A stretch of 64,000 nt of DNA from positions 72,669,317-72,733,316 of the forward strand of contig CM035233.1 of assembly GCA_020226215.1 (NCBI GenBank), read 5' to 3'. Under the pieces are notes generated by a model. The model was not told the DNA's origin. It searched no databases and saw only the letters and a list, made by a program, of their open reading frames with translations. This document shows, one piece after another, positions 60,628 to 64,000 of this stretch (position 1 is the stretch's first letter; every line of letters begins with the position of its first letter). This DNA is from Sindora glabra. Lineage: Eukaryota > Streptophyta > Magnoliopsida > Fabales > Fabaceae. A program made the position numbers and the translations under genes.

Positions 60628-61340
60628 TGTATATATACATATTTGTAATAAAACTCTTATTCAATTTAAGTTATTTTTCTCATTTCAGAGTATACATTTA
60701 TGTTTAGAGAAAAATAGCATTAAGAGGGCCTAGAATAAGTATAAGACTTATTCATTAAGTTATGGTGAGTTGAGGAAGTAAAATGTATCATGATACATGG
60801 GAGGTAATACTCATAGATAGAGGATTTACCACTATGATCCATTCATTGAGTTTTCTCTTCTGATTATGTTTGGTTTTTACAAACCAATGGGAGAATGTAA
60901 CAGTTCTTTTCCCGTTGGTAATAAAACCAATGTTCAAATTGGTTAAACGTGGTCCATGAAACCAAGAAGCAGTTTTCTGCTTCAACAACCACCAAGATGC
61001 CAGCTTCCTTAATGGGAGGAGTTGAGATTGCGCAAGAATAAAAATAAAATTTGGGTCCCCAGGTTTGGTTAATGATCTCGTTTGTTTTTCTGAAACAAAA
61101 TTACACCATCAAAGTACATTAATCAGAACCTGGAAGCATTTGAGTTCAAGGATTGCAACAACTATTTGGTGCGGTTTCTTAAAGCAATTGGAGCAATTCT
61201 TCGGAGCATTTTGGCAGAGCAATCACAATAAACCCACTGTGAAATTTGACAAAGCAATGGTTGGAGGTAAGCTTCCGCATTTCTGATTTAATTTTATATT
61301 TCAACTAGGACATATTGAAGCATCTGAGTATCCTAAATAT
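60628..61340 (+). repeat. Copia 3' untranslated region and probable 3' LTR
   Basis: After the RNase H stop there is ~270 bp of 3' UTR, a short purine tract ('aatgggagaa', about 60,886-60,895), and then TGTAACAG as likely LTR start near 60,897. With the 5' LTR missing, no partner is available to fix the end, which must lie before about 61,340, where unit 4 begins. Confidence 0.5.
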
Positions 61341-61387
61341 AGTTTACACATACTGGAAAATAGAGAAAACTACACACATAGTTCGCA

Positions 61388-61656
61388 TTATTCCTCGACA
61401 GCAGCAGCAGCAGGATCAAGCCGAATGGCTTCAAACTCGAAAATACGCTTCTTGTATTTAGCAATGAAAGCTTCAGCTTTCCTGTCTCAATACCAGACTC
61501 AGCCACACCCCAACAGCCTCTGTCTTCATCGCTTGGCCAGGGTTTAGTTACCCCATTGTAGGACTTATAGTACCTTCATTTGCCATTCTTTGGCTTGAAG
61601 AGTCCGAAAACAGAAAAGAAGCTGGAAGACTTCCTCTACTTATTGTTAGCTTCCAT
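61388..61656 (-). pseudogene. Type A small-family pseudogene, unit 4
   Basis: Homologous to the intact A genes (269 nt against 279). ATG is present at 61,656 but the frame ends after six codons: the arginine codon that follows NNRQ-equivalent residues has become part of a TAG stop (MEANNK then stop). A 2-bp insertion in the 'cctgtc(tc)aatacc' segment near 61,484 and a 12-bp loss in the alanine tail are also present. The TATA box (61,729-61,738) is intact, so a non-coding transcript remains possible. The copia element ends some 50 bp from the pseudogene's 3' end. Confidence 0.88.
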
Positions 61657-61728
61657 CTGATCTCTCTTGTGTTTTTTTTATGACAATGGACTTGTGTTTG
61701 TGTTGGTTTGCAAATGGCAAGGTGATAT

Positions 61729-61738
61729 CTATTTATAG
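61729..61738 (-). promoter_or_regulatory. TATA box of the unit 4 A pseudogene
   Basis: Minus-strand CTATAAATAG, unchanged, although the coding region is dead. Confidence 0.65.
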
Positions 61739-64000
61739 CTAAAAAAAGTAGCGATCACACTTGGAAATGAGTGGTGCCCTCGTTTGATCTGAATTCGGTT
61801 CTACCAGAAAGGACCTTGGAGCAAAATCTTTGAATGCAGTATTCCAATGGGAGAATCTCTCTATGGCTGGTTAAAAGGAATGGATCAATCAAGAATGACC
61901 ATTCCATTTATGTTTAATACAATCATGAATGAGATGATTATTTCCATTTTATTTTTATAGGATACATCAACATAATATGTGAACAGAATGGTATCATATG
62001 AGTAATAAATATACACAAATGTAATAATTTAAATGAAGATTTTATTTAATAATTGAATATGATAAAAATATATGACATGATAAATACAAAAAAATATCAT
62101 ATTTTAAATTCTATTATCAAAATTATAACCAATACAAATTCTACTATCAAAAAATTTATCATAGTTTATAACTTTTTTATTAATTTTTTTTTGTCATTTC
62201 TGGTAGTGTTTTGTAATTGGCATATGTTTTAAAAAAATAATTTGTTAGGAATTTTTAGAATGAAAAATACAATCCATTTTTCAACAAAAAGCTATATAAT
62301 ACTTAAATAGTTTGTCAGTTAAAACAAATATAGAAATGGTATAAAAATTTTACTTCCACGAACTATTATTCAAATGCACTGATTATTAGTGAATATTAAT
62401 GAGAAAATGATAGGAAGTATCTGAATGCAAATGGAAAATAAAACAATGACTCAAATTTCAAAATTTTAAATTATAAAAACTTAATAAAAATTTTGAGATT
62501 ATATAAAATAATAGAAAATATTTAAAATTATAGGAGAGGAAGCTCCTTCTCTAATAGTGGAAGAATCTGATTCTACACTGAGTTTGAGACTGAAGACTAA
62601 CATAAATGAAGCTGAAATGGGCATGCGCATGCATGCAATAAACGACAATCATGCTTGGTAGCAACCTCGGCCAAGGAAGGCACAATTGCTGTGCTTCTCT
62701 AATTTTGTGCTTGAATGACAAAACGTAAGCTTAGTGGTCTTGTCTATAGTGCACGATTGTTGGCTTTACCTTAGATTCACTTTTAATTATTAATTGCCAC
62801 TTTCTTTGTCATTTTTCCGAGCATTAGAATTACTGGATCTCCATGGCTTGCTACAATCTGTACCATCAATATTTGGCTTTATTTCACAAATTGGGGGTTT
62901 CCAATATTCTCTCTTAAGAATTTGAATTAATTTGCAGAAGATTTGCTTAAGCAGTGTTGTCTAGAAGCAATGAACATTGTCTGTTCACCAACATTTCCAT
63001 GTTACTATGTTAGAATCGCGTAAAAAAGCAAATAACATGGTAGGTAGGATTAAGGAAAAGGAATAAAGGGAATGCCGAAAAGAAAGGAGAGCAAAGGACT
63101 CTTTGGAGACCGAAGCCAAAAGAGGTTGACAAGAAAACATGCACCCTTTTGAAACCATAGCTCCACTTGCCCTTGGTGGTATTCAGCAGGATTCCAGGAG
63201 CTGGCATTCACTTAGCTCTTTGCCAATAATTTTCTTGCCATGCAATTAATGACAATATCTTCTTCGTTACTTAAACTAGCAAATAATACAGCCATGTGTC
63301 TAGTGATAGATATAACAAAAAGCCTAAAGGAAGCCATGAGTAATTTTTTTTCCCCTTATCCTTAAGGAAAAAGTTTAGGAATATGATATATTGTTTCATT
63401 CTAAGGCCAAGGCATGCCATAGGCTTCTTCGAGGTATTATAGTGATACTTACATATCACATAACCATTAATTACCCCCTTGTTTAATGCCTTAAACCATG
63501 TTTATATGAATTTTGTCTGAGGCAAAGACCATAACTTCGTTTAATCAAACTCTTTGCTCACATTACCAAACAAGTATTTTAAGTTGTGTCTTGAGACCGA
63601 GTGAATTCCCACTTGATCAGATGTTTGAATCCTCAAAAATTGGATTTTCAATAAGCTTTGGCCTCTTAATCTTTATGAAAGGGAAAACCCTGGCTCACTC
63701 TTTATTTGAAGGTCTTTTCGATCAGTAACTTGCCCTGTTCTTTGTATTGGGAGAAAAATTTGAAAATGCAAATCCAATTTTCTCTGGTGTTTGAAAGATA
63801 TATGTATTAGGAAGAAAGAATAGATTAGAAGGACTGCATGTACTGGTTAATCAGCTTCGACAACAAAGACAAGACTTTGAAATCAATAAATCCATTCGTT
63901 CATTCATATATACATTATTTATTGACTCGGAAACTTCAACCAATGCCTAATTACAACATGGGATCAAACGAAATAATCTTAGAAAGGTTTCACTCCCAAA
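61739..64000. repeat. Unit 4 spacer; next type B gene expected just past the right edge
   Basis: It matches 36,275-39,820 (second duplicate) and 50,842-53,138 in order up to the last base. The window stops at 'gtttcactcccaaa', which in the other units lies about 28 bp before the stop codon of the B gene. Minus-strand frames at 63,010-63,207 and 63,271-63,459 are flank sequence shared by all units and not kept open in all. Confidence 0.75.

Larger units (their letters stand above)
55351..61340 (+). mobile_element. Ty1/copia retrotransposon, degraded, 5' LTR missing
   Basis: Plus-strand order: primer-binding-like TTGGTATCAAAG (about 55,366), 1.2-kb leader, gag, zinc knuckle, protease, integrase, RT, RNase H, then a TGTAACAG LTR-like start at about 60,897 after 'aatgggagaa'. 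Integrase before RT defines copia. It has many stops and frameshifts. The left border lies a few bases before the primer site, so the 5' LTR is gone. The right side runs directly into the 3' UTR of the unit 4 A pseudogene. Confidence 0.88.

Overview
The window looks like nuclear DNA of a eudicot plant, species not determined. It is AT-rich and gene-poor, carries a type I MADS-box gene, plant-style TATA promoters and polyadenylation signals, and is full of plant mobile elements: Ty3/gypsy, Ty1/copia, hAT-like, MITE-like and Helitron-like. Nothing bacterial or viral was seen.

Layout. The left edge (to 664) is the 3' part of an AGL80-like (M-gamma) MADS gene. From about 3.1 kb to the right edge the window is one long, repeatedly duplicated array of a small single-exon gene family, all on the minus strand. 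The proteins are 82-92 aa with a basic, serine-rich N-terminus, a short hydrophobic SVF-x-LFK patch and a C-terminal block around WPSDEDRG-x-WGVA. I recognise no function. There are three lineages: a divergent single copy (5,576-5,824); type A at about 10.1, 24.3, 35.9, 50.5 and 61.4 kb; and type B at 27.0, 39.8 and 53.2 kb. A further B copy is expected just past the right edge. A and B alternate, so the recent duplication unit is an A+B pair of about 11-15 kb. Six genes look intact and have one ORF (seven counting the MADS gene). The 10.1 kb and 61.4 kb A copies are pseudogenes, and the 53.2 kb B copy has a damaged TATA box.

Mobile elements shape the array. A degenerate 10-kb gypsy element (12,193-22,177, clean 5-bp target duplication) sits between the old part (3-12 kb) and the recent A+B units, and itself contains a nested insertion and a hAT-like element. 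The AT-rich spacers (28.6-34.1, 41.5-47.9 and 54.7-55.4 kb) look like two Helitron-like elements joined head to tail with no spacer, full of a recurring AT-rich motif and long TA tracts. A degraded copia element (about 55.35-61.34 kb) separates unit 3 from unit 4 and replaces part of both. MITE-like insertions sit around the 10-kb A pseudogene, one of them between its TATA box and its coding region.

Evolution. The units are mosaics. Unit 2 has a 1.27-kb tandem duplication whose two halves resemble different neighbours, as unequal crossing-over would leave. Unit 3 switches from unit-2-like to unit-1-like just upstream of its B gene. The locus reads as an actively recombining small-gene cluster whose members are kept open in their C-terminal block while flanks, promoters and spacers decay. 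Similarities were judged by eye; no alignments or database searches were run.
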